Below, piece after piece: positions 42,185 through 52,931 of a DNA stretch of 64,000 bases. A model generated the notes under the pieces. It saw only the letters and a program-made list of their open reading frames with translations, was not told where the DNA came from and ran no database searches. The stretch is from Favolaschia claudopus (taxonomy: Eukaryota; Basidiomycota; Agaricomycetes; Agaricales; Mycenaceae): the NCBI GenBank assembly GCA_037176885.1, contig JAWWNJ010000093.1:744001-808000 (forward strand), in the 5' to 3' direction. Every line of letters begins with the position of its first letter. Position 1 is the first letter of the stretch. The position numbers were made by a program, and so were the translations under genes.

Positions 42185-43115
42185 CTACTTTGCAGACGTT
42201 TTGCCAAACCGTTTCAATAGCCGAGTCCAGCTACCCTCTGCATCTGTTCCGCTATCTACCGCCTTCTGAAGGACCTTGCCTTCATCACTTTCCGACATTG
42301 CCTTCCATATATTGAAATGAGAGTAGAATGTGCCATGCGCGAACTTATTCGGGAACACCTCTGTAAAGCGATGTGGGACAGTTCCGGTAAGTGAATCCAT
42401 GGCGCGAAAGCCACCGTCCATGTCCTGAGCAAACTCCCGAGGAATGGACTCTCTGCGATGGCTGGCTTTTCGGGAGATTGTCTAATGCGGCACTGAGGGT
42501 TTAGTGCTCAGGGCGTAAGGAAACGGGGACTCACAACACAATCTGTGTGGCGATGGACCTGACAGAGTCGTCGCCTGATTCAGTTGAGGATATAGAACTT
42601 GAAAAGAGATGTCAGTCATTAAACGGAAACAATGTTGAGAGGCAGACATTATAGAATTAGGTTTTGTAAGAGTCAGTTGCGACATCGTATTCGGCGTGTT
42701 ATCATTCGAATTAAAACTATGCATACATGCGAGTCAAATGAGAGGGACAAAGAGAAGTAAACCAGCTTCACCTTTTCTGTCGAGTAGGAGTGGGAGTGGA
42801 TGGGTGATCACTGTCAGAGATGTGGCGTTTCGGCCTTGGTGCACCGGGGCAGTCGATGACGTCTGGAGATCGCATAAAAATGGCAGACTGTGTTTGAACA
42901 CGGACAGGCACGTCTGTAAAAAGCCACTGTGACCCGTCCCAGTAGCCGTAGTTCAAGCAATTGTGCAAGCCCACCAGCCGCACAATAGGTTGAGAGTCCT
43001 TGGGGTGGAAGAAGGGGTATGCGGGAGCGTTGACAGTGAAGACCTGAGGTTCCGCACCGTTCTGGGATGGTGACGTGAATGTTTCAGAAATAGAAGAAAT
43101 AGAAGGACGGAACAC
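42185..43115 (-). CDS. Hypothetical multi-exon protein, possibly basidiomycete-specific
   Basis: I do not know its function. Minus reading starts near 43115 with an N-terminal part containing AYPFFHPKDSQPIVRLVGLH and YGYWDGSQWLFTDVPVRV, then DVIDCPGAPRPKRH and a Ser/Thr/Pro-rich basic end near 42768. A possible intron (gtgaag...atgcatag) leads to a Ser/Thr-rich part (42740-42600). A last segment from about 42460 reads IPREFAQDMDGGFRAMDSLT, then GTVPHRFTEVFPNKF and FYSHFNIW, and stops at 42185. The order 'D.D.GF..M......T...RF...F....F...TFY.H...W' recalls a repeated family of unknown function in mushroom genomes. That is pattern memory only. Exon borders are approximate and the gene may be broken. 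Confidence 0.4.
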
Positions 43116-43549
43116 TCACTTGAGCCCACCATTTTATCTGTACGCTGCTCAGGTTTTGCTTGCGGTATTGATCATGCTGGACACGGTCCGTGTAATTGAT
43201 GTCGTGACCTCCTTGGAGAATCTTGTGAGCGCTCATCCACGGCTCCGCAACGGCTCAGCAAGCTTTTCACAAAGGTGCAATTCCAGCATTGTATATCGAC
43301 CGCACAACATAGGAATAGCATACAGACACCCTTTCTAGTCTTTTAAGAATACTCACAGGCTCTCTTGACGCTGTCGACACTGGCGAGCCACGTTGCTCAC
43401 TAAATCTTTATTAAATTTATTTTTAAATACATTTTCTCATGATGACGAAAACACAATTTGACAGCGCAGACGTGAAATATGAAGGTGGAGGGCATTGGGG
43501 GACTGCAAATGTGTATTTAAACAGCATTTGTAGCGCTTGGGCAGCGGGT

Positions 43550-43717
43550 GCGCAGGCTGAGCAAAATTGTGGTCGAGCTGCGGCTGAGCCGGGCTCGAGC
43601 CGGCTTGAGCCTGAGCCGAGCCACGTGGAGCTGCCCTAGTAACGGCTGGCTCAGTTCAGCTTAAAATAGCTCAGCTCAGTCGGCTAGCCGGAGCCAAGCC
43701 GAGCCGCGGCAACACTA
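43550..43717 (-). mobile_element. hAT-like end with GAGCC subterminal array
   Basis: The right border reads CGAGCCGCGGCAACACTA, the complement of TAGTGTTGCCGCGGCTCG. Inward are many GAGCC/GGCTC and CTCGAGCC units. The same 14-bp terminus TAGTGTTGCCGCGG starts the element at 47730. The other end is not found. Confidence 0.6.
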
Positions 43718-44640
43718 GTTACAATACAGGTGCCTGCCAAAACTTGCTTGATTTGAAACGAAGAGGCAAGTTGCCGGTAGGTCATCGCGGTCGCAGACGG
43801 CGAGGAAGAGACGTCGACGACGATTGAATTTATTCGCACGTTGGATCAGCGCATAGCTCGTCACAAAAGTCACAGTCGCCCGTACCTACTCAATAAGGAA
43901 ATCAGTACCCATCAATATCCAGTATCTCGTCCGTATCTTGCAGCCGTACACACTCTAATAGAAGACTAGCAGGAACTCGTGCTTCGCTACGAATGGATTG
44001 ATTCATTGAACAATATTAATTCATTCAATTTCATTGAACGACGTAAAGCTTTAAAGTCTTCTTGATGACCCGAAAACAAAATTAACATGAGCATCATGAA
44101 GACCATTGGAGGACACTCGTCACCAACCTGCGGTTGGTTCCTCGTGTCTTTGATTCCAATGCCAGACTACAACTCAAGCATTGGCACCAAAGAAGATTGA
44201 GAAGTGATCAGAGACACTTCAGGTTGAACGCTCGTCACCAACCTGCAGTTGGGTCCTCACGTCCTTGTGTCCAAGAGACCCGCGCATGTTCCATGGAATC
44301 ATTACTGATTCAGTACCATGATTCAGTACCACTGATGACCCTCGTAGGGATGCCACAGACTGATATCTTGCACATGAGCATACTTAGAGACAACGCCCAT
44401 GGCATTGCTTGTAGAAAGACCGAAAACTTCGCAGCATGAAGACTTGATTATAGAGAAACAAATGATCAGAGCTAATAGGTTCCATTAGGATCCTGCACAT
44501 TCTCTTCAAATGACTCTCGTTCCGATAACGTGAAAACCTATCCTGATCATATTCGAGAACAATATCGAGGGACTCTGTTGCATCGATTGACACTGAGCAC
44601 AGTAGGAACCATGAACAGAGAACAGCACGAACCACAGTCA
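43718..44640. other. No supported gene; one direct repeat
   Basis: The unit cgctcgtcaccaacctgc(g/a)gttgg occurs at about 44115 and 44229. Each contains the hairpin CCAACCTGC(G/A)GTTGG. Motifs resembling snoRNA boxes (ctgatga...ctga near 44331-44370) are too weak to call. Confidence 0.35.
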
Positions 44641-45206
44641 GGTTGAGCTTGCAAACGACGCTGGGCAGTCTCAACCTGTCGGCGGAATTTCTGAGCCCTG
44701 TCAGGGGAACCCCCCGCTTCCCCGACCCGCTCCGCTATTCCTTGCATCACTCCAGCCTTCTTGGGAACACTACTCCCTCCAGACTTCCCCCTTCGTCACA
44801 TCTTCCTCCTTCCGACCCCCTGTTCCCTGTGCATGGCCTATTGCCGTAGAGGCCCATGCCACATGCTGTCCTTACGTACAGTATGCCTCCGTTCCCCTCC
44901 TCGACAGACTCCTGTCGACCCTGCGCTCCTACAGCTAGTGCTCAGCGCAACCCGGTTCCCGACTGGTCTTCCGGTCAGACTTCTAGCCCTCCGAGAGCTC
45001 TGGTACCCCGAGCTCTGGTCGTCCGGACCTCCGGCCTTCTGGCTCCGGTCCCCCGGTCCCCGGGCCGGCTTCCCACGCTCCCCCGGAACTGGGCCAAGCC
45101 CCAGCGGTTCTGTCACCCAAGCCTCGATGCTCCCGCTGTCTCGCCCTGGCTCTAGCGCCCTTCCCGGGTTCCCCCGAGCTCCGGCCCTCTGCCCAGCTGA
45201 GTAGAC

Positions 45207-45317
45207 ACTCTTCCTCTTGTTGTAGCTAGCCCTCTAAGGATTCTCCCTCTGCCCAGTGCTTGTTTGACTCTTGAGTACCTCGGGTCTCACGCCCTGGCAG
45301 CTGTTGCCCTTACAAGC
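45207..45317 (+). repeat. Diverged gypsy LTR end
   Basis: AGGATTCTCCCTCT, CTCGGGTCT and GTTGCCCTTACA occur in the same order as in the chromovirus LTR (GGATTCTCCCTCGC, CTCGGGTCC, GTTGCCCTTACA). It is probably the terminal part of a related, older LTR. The GC-rich Pro/Ser-coding stretch at 44640-45200 upstream shows no domain. Confidence 0.4.
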
Positions 45318-45319
45318 CC

Positions 45320-46700
45320 TTGAGCGACACGCATGCTTATCAGCAACGACAGCCTTTGAAGTAAGCTCAGACTCAATCTTGTCTGCTAGCTCCCGCTGTC
45401 ACCGTGTGTAATCATTCGGGAGGGGGTTACCGTCATTATCATAGATAACTGTTCTTTTTTGAAGCTCAAAAAGGCGGGAAAAGTAAATATTGTCGCGATA
45501 ATAGACGACATCTGACCGCTCGTGTCCATCAACGTACTGCCCTTTCTTGGCAGCTCTGAACCTGATGGGGATGAATTGAATATGCATTGTGTACGCAGTC
45601 TGGCAGAACCCTTACCTGTATAACCATAGCACCCCAACACTACTATCATGGCGCAACTATCGCGGGACAGCTTCGAACACGCGTGGATGTGAAAAAAGAC
45701 CTGGTAACCATGATTAACGAGGAACAATGAACGTCGAATGAGATACGCGCACCTGTCAACTCTCATATCCAGTCGCTGTAACCGCCAGCCTTGAGAAGTG
45801 ACAATATGTAGTAGCGAGGTTGAAGCAAAGGCTTGATGAGGATTTGATAGAGGTTCCAGCAAGGTCTTGAAAGAGTTTGTTCCTTGAACGTTGACCTTGA
45901 GTTACGCTTGTCACTTGAAGTGCCTTCCAGCATGGCCACTTGAAGACTTGAGCTCGCATGAAAGGCTTGTAATATTGAGGGATGTTTGAGGATTTGCGCC
46001 AGAGGCTCGCATAATAACTTGATCGTAGACCACCTTTGCTGCATCTTCAAGAGGGTACTTGAGTCTTGAGGTCGATTGTAGCGAGCAGCGAAACGCGACA
46101 CGGAGGACAGACAGCGTACGAAGCGGTACGAGGGGGGTTTTGGCAAGAAGGCGAAGGCCGCCGTGGAGCAGCATTGAAGGAGGAAAGCAAGATTCGAGAG
46201 GGGGGCGCTGGAGGGGGACATGGTGGAAGGAAAGAGAGTCAACGCACACGTGAGCTGTCAAAAGGTGCACGGACCTTTGATTTCTCACGCTAGCCAAATC
46301 GTGATCTGGGTGGTGATTTCAAGTCGATTCAGGCTTCGATAACCCTTACACTGAATAGTGCGAAGTGTATTGTATCGCAGCTCAGTAGTGTATTCCAGGA
46401 ATTTTCGGCCATAGTCTGGTGCAGCTCTAGTTGCTTTGCTAAATTAAGACTCTCGGATGATTCGGATCCAATACCTTACATAATCGGCAGCTGGACGTTC
46501 CAGTGGAAAATGCAGCTGTCAGCGATGTCGTGGCAAGCTACTGGCAAGCTGGTATCGAATGACGGCACAGCTGTCGCCAGGTGAGACTTTCATCTGCGGG
46601 CTACGTGGGGGCACTTTGGCGGTGTAGGCTTAATCTCACCCAGGAATACATAAATGGTTGGAGCCTTAGTCACGTAGAAATTGAGCATAGTACGGATACC
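45320..46700. other. No supported gene
   Basis: A region at about 45770-46060 is dense in cttga/tcaag motifs, reminiscent of the arrays at 31147-32290. ORFs at 45763-46242 and 45386-45862 (minus) show no domain. Confidence 0.35.
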
Positions 46701-46702
46701 CA

Positions 46703-47014
46703 TTAGCCGGTTTCGCGTGCAAGCACTGATGGCAGGATCTTTATAGCCAACACCACGTAGCCCGAACAGATCTGTCCCGCGCAATTCCCCCCGTAGAAAT
46801 TTTTGAAGACATTCAAGCGCAGCTCTAGCTTCGGATAATCGTCGTCGAAACCCGGAGACGATGCCAAGAGCTCGTCCTCATCCTCGGGCAGATAAAGAAA
46901 GTCAAGGGGATCATCTGCAGAGGTAGCCGGGGATGGTCGGCATTCCGGAGGAGGAGGAAATGTATTGGTAGAAAGGTGATCATCGTCTTCATCATCAACT
47001 TCCTCTACAGTCAC
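46703..47014 (-). CDS. Hypothetical acidic protein exon
   Basis: 103 codons. It reads TVEEVDDEDDDHLSTN, a Pro/Ser-rich linker, DPLDFLYLPEDEDELLASSP and DDYPKLELRLNVFKNFYGGN. The KVTVEEVDDED-type acidic start occurs in several repeated mushroom proteins linked to transposons, but I cannot place it in a family. Upstream codons (KLPKV) are open to about 47025, so the true start may be earlier or in another exon. An array of five ACGCGT motifs lies about 90-160 bp upstream of this start. Confidence 0.3.
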   Translation of the reverse strand: MTVEEVDDEDDDHLSTNTFPPPPECRPSPATSADDPLDFLYLPEDEDELLASSPGFDDDYPKLELRLNVFKNFYGGNCAGQICSGYVVLAIKILPSVLARETG

Positions 47015-47105
47015 TTTGGGCAGTTTCCATACAAATGCGCTGCCGGTGCACCCGATGTAAATCCTTCACAGCCTGGGACGGGAAATGAATTCATTGATGC
47101 CAGAA

Positions 47106-47174
47106 AGGGATCGGACGCGTCCGACGCGTCAAGTGATCCATTTTGACGCGTCAGACGCGTCAGTTGCACTAATT
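47106..47174. promoter_or_regulatory. Cluster of five ACGCGT motifs
   Basis: Five ACGCGT hexamers, mostly inside GACGCGTC, lie within about 65 bp. ACGCGT is the MluI cell-cycle box bound by Mbp1/Swi6-type factors in fungi. In this window similar arrays of short palindromes are subterminal repeats of DNA transposons, so a transposon origin is equally likely. Confidence 0.5.
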
Positions 47175-47286
47175 GACGCGTTTTCGAGCTCTACTTGCGC
47201 GTTGTTTACTACCTGGAGACAGGTATAAGGCAGTTGTCACACCGAGCCACGTGATGTTCGTCGAGGGTGGATGGGGTCTACCTTAG

Positions 47287-47726
47287 TAGGACCCCTGTTT
47301 ATGCCAGATCCCGGTTCGGACAAATTTTGGTGGGGCAGGGCCGGGAAGCCTAGATGCCGTTCGGACAAAATTTGGGGGGAGAGAGGCCAGGTGCCTAGAT
47401 CCGGTTCGGACAAAAATCCGGCGGTCGTAGAGGGTTGAGTCGGCCGAGGACAAGCCGAAGGTCGAGGAAAAAGCAAATTTCTTCAAACTCATCCAGAAAA
47501 TGGCTGGATTCGGGTGAAAGAGCGCAAAAAACAGCTTGGGAAGAAAAATTGAGCATTTTTGATGGTGACAGGCCAGAAATCACCCGCTTTTGGTGACTTA
47601 CGGCATGATAGGCTGCATCCGGATCGGACAAAAATTGCCCAGTTCGCCCCAAAACCGGTTCGGACAAAAAGTCGGGGTTTGGGCCGATCCGGGATCTGGC
47701 CTTCAAAGGGATAAACAGAGGTCCTA
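47287..47726. mobile_element. 440-bp MITE with 6-bp TSD, inserted in a hAT terminus
   Basis: Ends TAGGACCCCTGTTTAT on the left and, inverted, TAGGACCTCTGTTTAT on the right. CCTTAG flanks both sides (47281-47286 and 47727-47732). The interior carries repeated GGTTCGGACAAAA units. The right TSD copy overlaps the TAG that begins the hAT-like terminus at 47730. Confidence 0.75.
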
Positions 47727-47729
47727 CCT

Positions 47730-48290
47730 TAGTGTTGCCGCGGTTAGGTTCGGAACCGATTCCGAACCTGAACCGAACCCGAACCGCACCTGAATTCAGG
47801 TTCGGAAGGGCTGGCTGCACCGAACCGAACCCCAGGTGCGGTTCAGGGTTCGGAAGCGGTTCGCACCGGTGCGAACCCATACTCAAAAACGGAGGATTCT
47901 CAGTGGAAATGTAGTGAATTTTGAATGACTTGTAGTTCATTTCTCATTGCATAAGTCCTTGTAAGTAAGCTATGAAGTTCTCCAAACACCTGAACAATGG
48001 TCAATATGATTCAAAACCACTTCAACTTCTCGTATGATACCCACTGGGACGGTGATATTCTGTGGACTTGAGGTGTTTAATGGGTGTATTCAACAATACA
48101 GTCAGCTAGAACATTGAATTACCAAGGAAATGTTCCACTGCTACTCGAAGCCAAAATTCGTCCATTTGAACCGTGGGAAATAGCATCAGGTTCGAATCAG
48201 GTTCGAAAAAGGTTCGAACCTGTAGCGAACCGAACCTCGGGTTAGGTTCGGGGTTCGCCAGATTGGCCGAACCGAACCCCGGCAACACTA
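47730..48290. mobile_element. hAT-like element with GGTTCG subterminal arrays
   Basis: 561 bp. Ends TAGTGTTGCCGCGGTTAGG and the inverted TAGTGTTGCCGGGGTTCGG. GGTTCG/CGAACC units fill both subterminal zones (47745-47880 and 48185-48280). No ORF. No clear TSD; its left flank was disrupted by the MITE at 47287-47726, and its right side abuts the 188-bp dispersed repeat. Confidence 0.7.
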
Positions 48291-48478
48291 AACACAACCA
48301 GTACCGGTGACCAGAACCATGTACCGTGTTCGAGGCAACTTTAACTCCATGAATTTCACGAGGTTTCCGGGTGAATTTCCAAGAGCTGCCAGGAAGCGAG
48401 GAATGAACTCTCTGAGCAGTTTTTACACATATGCATTCATTCGATTTTCTAGTGAAATTCACGCAGTTCGTATTGCGG
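48291..48478. repeat. Dispersed repeat, copy 2 (188 bp)
   Basis: Partner of 2636-2823. It starts exactly at the end of the hAT-like element. Confidence 0.7.
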
Positions 48479-48749
48479 ACTCTAATTATGGGAATCGGGT
48501 ACGTGAAGTCACAACCCCATGAACCTGAATTCACTAGATAAACCTTGTGTTGAGGACGGACGACGATGGGGGGAAAAGACAAGAGGGGAAGCTCCCCGAT
48601 ACATTAGAAATACTATACTTAAATAACGGTTGGAATAGGGGTCGGGTCGCACCGATCGTCAACAGTTGATTTCATGGTCCGGCCCCGTCCGCCGAAAAAC
48701 ATGACCCGATTGGGTTCGCACGTGGAGGCGGAATTGAATCAACTGCGAA

Positions 48750-50464
48750 TAGTGCTGCCGGGAGCTGAGTTGGAGCTGAGCTCGAGGTGATTGCCCATCA
48801 GCTCGCTCGAGCTCGGAGTTGGGCCGAGGCAGCTTGGAGCTGACATCCATAAACGGAAGTTTCCGTCCCACGGTCCCCCGTCTCCTCGTTTCGAGCTACA
48901 TTGCATTGTTTTGACCTCGTATGCACCTCAAGAATGTGGTACAATTCTCCAAAAAGTATAATAAACATATGAAGACTATACAGTTTATGAGTAAATTATG
49001 GAACAATACAAAGCACAATGATTATATAAGTGAATACAACGCAAAAATCAAACGGGCGAAGCCCAGGAAGATTCTATAAGATCCTCAAGCTCTTGAGTAC
49101 GCCCTGCCGCAATCAACCTTTCTGCTACATCAGGGTCAATATCAACAACAGACAGATCTTCCTCAGTTACGACGAAGTCCTCGCATGTTCTCCCTCAAGA
49201 TGATTTCGGATGGTCTTGGTTTGTCCAGGACCATTCTTCCATGCCTTCCATTTCGGAAATCTAACGATGGAAGGGTTCAGATAGCGAAAACAAAAACAGA
49301 ACACACTTGAACACTCACGGACAGAGGCGGCACGACAAATGGGAAAACACCTTTTTATCCGGTCGATCTTCCTTCATTTCCGTTGGTTCTGGTGCGACGG
49401 TTGGCGCAGAAGCGCCGTGAACGCCTCGAACAAAATACCAAACATCTGTTGCATCGTCTCCGGATGCCGAAGATTGATTGACCAAAGAGCCGAAGTTGGG
49501 GTGAGGGATTGAAGGATGGGAAACTGATTTAGAGGCAGCTGCTGCCGCTGCAACATTTGGGTCAGACGGACCGACCCCGAACACAGCCGGTTCGGAGGTG
49601 GAGTTGGGGTCGATGCGGCGACGGGTGCGCGATGTAGCTGCCGAGTTAGCGTTGGGATTCGCTTTACGTTTCTTCTTGCGCTGTGGCGGAGCGAGACCGG
49701 CATTAATCGTGTTAGTCGCGTTGACAAATGGTGCATGGGTTGCCGCAGAGGAAGGGGGAGGAATCACGGTGTTAAATGAGGCGGGGTATGTATTTTGAAA
49801 GCCGTAAGTCTGGCCGAAAGTGACGGGAGGTGGTGGAGGATACGGCGATCCGGGGATGAAAGCTTGAGGCGGGAGAGGCATGGCATGAGCCTGAGAGCCA
49901 GGGCAGGAGCCAAAGACGTTGGGCGTGGGGTAGGAATTCGTTTTGAAATTGTTTTGACGCGGGGGTTGGATGTAGCAAGTGCATGCCTGCGGGTTGCCGC
50001 ATTGGCAGGACGGCGAGGCCATGGGAGTTCACAAGAGGGAGGGTTGGAATGGAGTATAATTGGGGCAATATATATAACATTTCGGAGGTATCTATTGCGC
50101 GTACCTTGGACCCTGAGTGCGCCAACGCACTATCCCGACGCGCCACCTTTGCGTCATATTTCCAGCTCTGTGTGGGGCGTTTCGCATTCTCCGTAGCAGC
50201 CAGGCGGTGACGTCGACGCCAAGCGAGGTTGAGGTGAATCATAGGAGGATTGGTTCGCGGCAGGAACGCGCTAACCGGTGAGCGGGAGGACGAGGATTGT
50301 GCTTGACGCCCCAGTCACTCAGTGACGCTGTCAAAAGTGTCACAGTGCCTGTTTTGGGGGCCGAGGCGAGGCGAGCTGGCATCACCTCGAGGTGCCGTTT
50401 ATGGTAACGGGCCGAGTTGGAGCTGAACTCAGCTCGGAGCTAACTCCAGCTTCCGGCAGCACTA
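48750..50464 (-). mobile_element. hAT-like element enclosing a BED-finger gene
   Basis: Ends TAGTGCTGCCGGGAGCTGAG on the left and CAGCTTCCGGCAGCACTA on the right, so the first 12 bp match TAGTGYTGCCGG of the other hAT-like ends. Both subterminal zones carry GAGCTC/GAGCTGA units (48760-48845 and 50405-50455). The 1.7 kb interior holds the gene at 49167-50022. No catalytic transposase core was found. An 8-bp TSD is not visible. Confidence 0.6.
49167..50022 (-). CDS. BED-type zinc-finger protein inside hAT-like element
   Basis: Exons 50022-49319 and 49260-49167 with a 58-bp intron (GTGAGT...GTTAG) give 265 residues. The N terminus is Cys-rich (SCQCGNPQACTCY), followed by Pro/Ser-rich sequence, a basic patch (RKKKRKANPN, TSRTRRRI, a likely nuclear signal), and ATDVWYFVRG. 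The second half of the BED finger, CRLC, lies at the exon border and ends with HLEGEH (CX2C...HX4H, with 26 or so residues between). BED fingers bind DNA in hAT transposases. Here the protein stops five residues after the finger; another frame stays open for about 44 codons (DFVVTEEDLSVVDIDPDV), so a 1-bp indel may have cut it. A TATA-like TATATATA lies about 50 bp upstream. No RNase H-like core follows, so it is a finger-only derivative. Confidence 0.6.
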
Positions 50465-50743
50465 CTGAAACACCTACAACTATGTACGTGATGCTGATTG
50501 CAACAACAAGTGCGTTCGCCATTCTGCCGTAACGTGCGTGCCTTGTGCATGTCCGATATGGGAATTCTGATCGTGGCGGGATCACGGCCAATACCTCGGC
50601 ATCATTCGGCAGAAGAACACCCTACACTTGCGAGTACTATCCTAACCCGTGATGTGTCCTCGAAATTGATGCAGGCCCATATTGTTCCGAATTCTTCAAT
50701 TTTTTTGCTCGGCATTGAAGGGTATGTATAGTCACATGTGATA

Positions 50744-51428
50744 CAGTGGTGGCAAATAGAAATTGCCGTGGCTTTTTGGCCAAAATCTTGCTGTATACTT
50801 CACCGAATGACCTGAAATAAGATGTAGAGATGAATATATGATACTACTGTACCACTTAGAATACTCAGCTATCTATTATGCCCTGACGATGCATCAATAA
50901 CAGGACAGTTTCTGATTATTGCCATATCTGGAAAAGCTCAATGTATCCTCAGCAAAAAAGTGTCATAACAGGATGAAAGTACTTGAAAAACAATGCTAGT
51001 TATCACTTTGATTGACTGGAATTGAACCTCATTTGAGCTCACAACGACTGCTTGAAGTTGGTCCTTTTAGCTATTTTCTCTGCATTTTCAGCTATTTTGT
51101 GTGAAAATAGCCAACTTTGAGCGGCTGCTGTGAGCTCAAATCAGGGTCAATTCCATTCAACCAAAGTGGAAACTAGGACTGTTTTTTAAGTACTTTCATC
51201 CTATTATGACACCTTTTACCTGAGGGTTCATTGTGTTTTTCCGAATATGGCAAAAATCGGAAATCATCCTATGATTGATGCATTCTCAGGGCATAATATA
51301 TTGCTGACTGATCTAAGAGGTACAAAAGTATCACATACCTATCTCTACATTTCATTTGAGGTCATTCGGTGAAGTATACAGCCAGATTTTCACCAAAAAG
51401 CCACGGCAATTTCTATTTGCCACCACTG
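50744..51428. mobile_element. 685-bp foldback Tc1-type element, CAGTGGTGGC ends
   Basis: CAGTGGTGGCAAATAGAAAT continues as TTGCCGTGGCTTTTTGG and is mirrored at the right end. TA flanks both sides. Most of the interior is also an imperfect inverted repeat (for example gatgcatcaa and attgatgcat, catttgagct and its inverse), so nearly the entire element can fold on itself. Confidence 0.8.
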
Positions 51429-52690
51429 TACATACTCTTGAATATTTAGGGGATTTATGAGTGAGTGCGGCGGGGAGGAGGAACCTTCCGAGGTGGGGAC
51501 AGGAAGTGAACTCATTTTTGGCAGGCGTTTGGCAGGGTCACAAAATGTCACAAAAACATCCTTTTCATTTGTTCAGACCGCTACAAGCAACGGATGGCTC
51601 CAAAAATCGATATATGGGCTCAAGATATAAGAGGAATTGTCATTGTTTTTTTCTGAGTACCGGAGAGTGAAAACGGGGTGAGGATCAGCAAAAAGTTCAC
51701 TTCACGGGTCAAGGACACATCACGGGTTAGGATAGTACAGTGCTCACCATCACTTCTTCAACACCCTTTTAACCCGAAAATAATTTTTTGTGGTTTATTT
51801 CCGATTTTCTGAGGAAGGAAACCCACCAAAAGAATGTGTTTGGCCCGAAGAACCCCATTTTTCCCACGGTGTTTTACGTTTTTCGGGTCTGGCAAAGATA
51901 AAATTGCGGATTTTGCGAATCGACTCAATTTGGGTGCGCAGCATGCCCCAAATAGGGGGGTTGGGCGGCAAAGTCCGAGGTCTACGTGACTCTAACCCTA
52001 GCTTATCATACCCATTTAGGAAAATTAGATCCCATCGTTAGGGTTTGTTTCACTTCGGAAAACAAATGTAAAAAGCACACGGCTGATTTGTTCTGGGCAT
52101 ACTAAGTCGTGTATTAGGCAGTACTTGAGCTACTTTGTGGATGATTTGTGCTGCGGTTCAGTCTATACTAACACTCTCTGTGATTTGATCCAATTTGTGG
52201 CTATGTTGTTAAGTACTCCACGCTCGAACGACATGTGGGGCAACTTTTCCCGGCCCAAATCCTTTTAAAAAGTGAACGGATAGATTTGAACAGTTTTTCT
52301 GAGTGCAGGAAAATTGTTTACTTTGGAAACACTGAAAATGCTAATCTATCCGTTCTACAAGGATTGTTGCTACTTTCTCGGGGGAACTTGATGGACCTGA
52401 TAATACCTGACAAGACACGCTGGGTCAGGTAAGTTGGATCTTTCCAACATAGTAGAAGACCCTGTTTTATAGAAACATGGGAGGGGGTGTGACTTACTTA
52501 TCAAAACCACATGTATTTTCCTCCTCCTTCGTGTTTCTCCAAGCGCTCCGAGCACCAAACCCAACACCGGGCCTTGGAGCCCGACCTACATTATATAGAG
52601 GCGTGTGTATAATTTGCTCCGTAAGCACCGGTACTTCCTACAACTTTTGAACTGTATGCTGAGCATAGAGCGCAGTTTGTTGGAGTCGGT
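51429..52690. other. No supported gene
   Basis: Frames at 51461-51670 and 51790-52041 show no domain. An inverted motif ggatcttttccaacat... near 52430 and a gatcc-rich region near 52190 are not informative. Confidence 0.35.
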
Positions 52691-52931
52691 CTCTACAATC
52701 ACCGGCGTTATACAGGATGCAGAAATTGGTCCAACCCAGGCGATCCCTCATTCCTCAGGTTTGTTTCCTAATTGACATTGGGGTCTTCGTCCTCCACAAA
52801 CCTCTGGTCAAGCATTCATCTGGAACTCATATTCTAACGCAGACACCCAGGCGGAAACTGTGCCCACCCAAGGTCGGCGCCCTGCACCCAGTCCTGTATA
52901 TAAACTTCTGAATGCGCATCAGTTGGATTGC

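Noticed and set aside
44331..44372. Possible box C/D snoRNA (ctgatga...ctga)
   Set aside because: The box C consensus is imperfect, there is no terminal stem, and spacing is too short to support a call.
44761..45204. 147-codon Pro/Ser/Leu-rich ORF
   Set aside because: GC-rich low-complexity reading on both strands with no domain; it lies next to an LTR-like end and may be element non-coding DNA.
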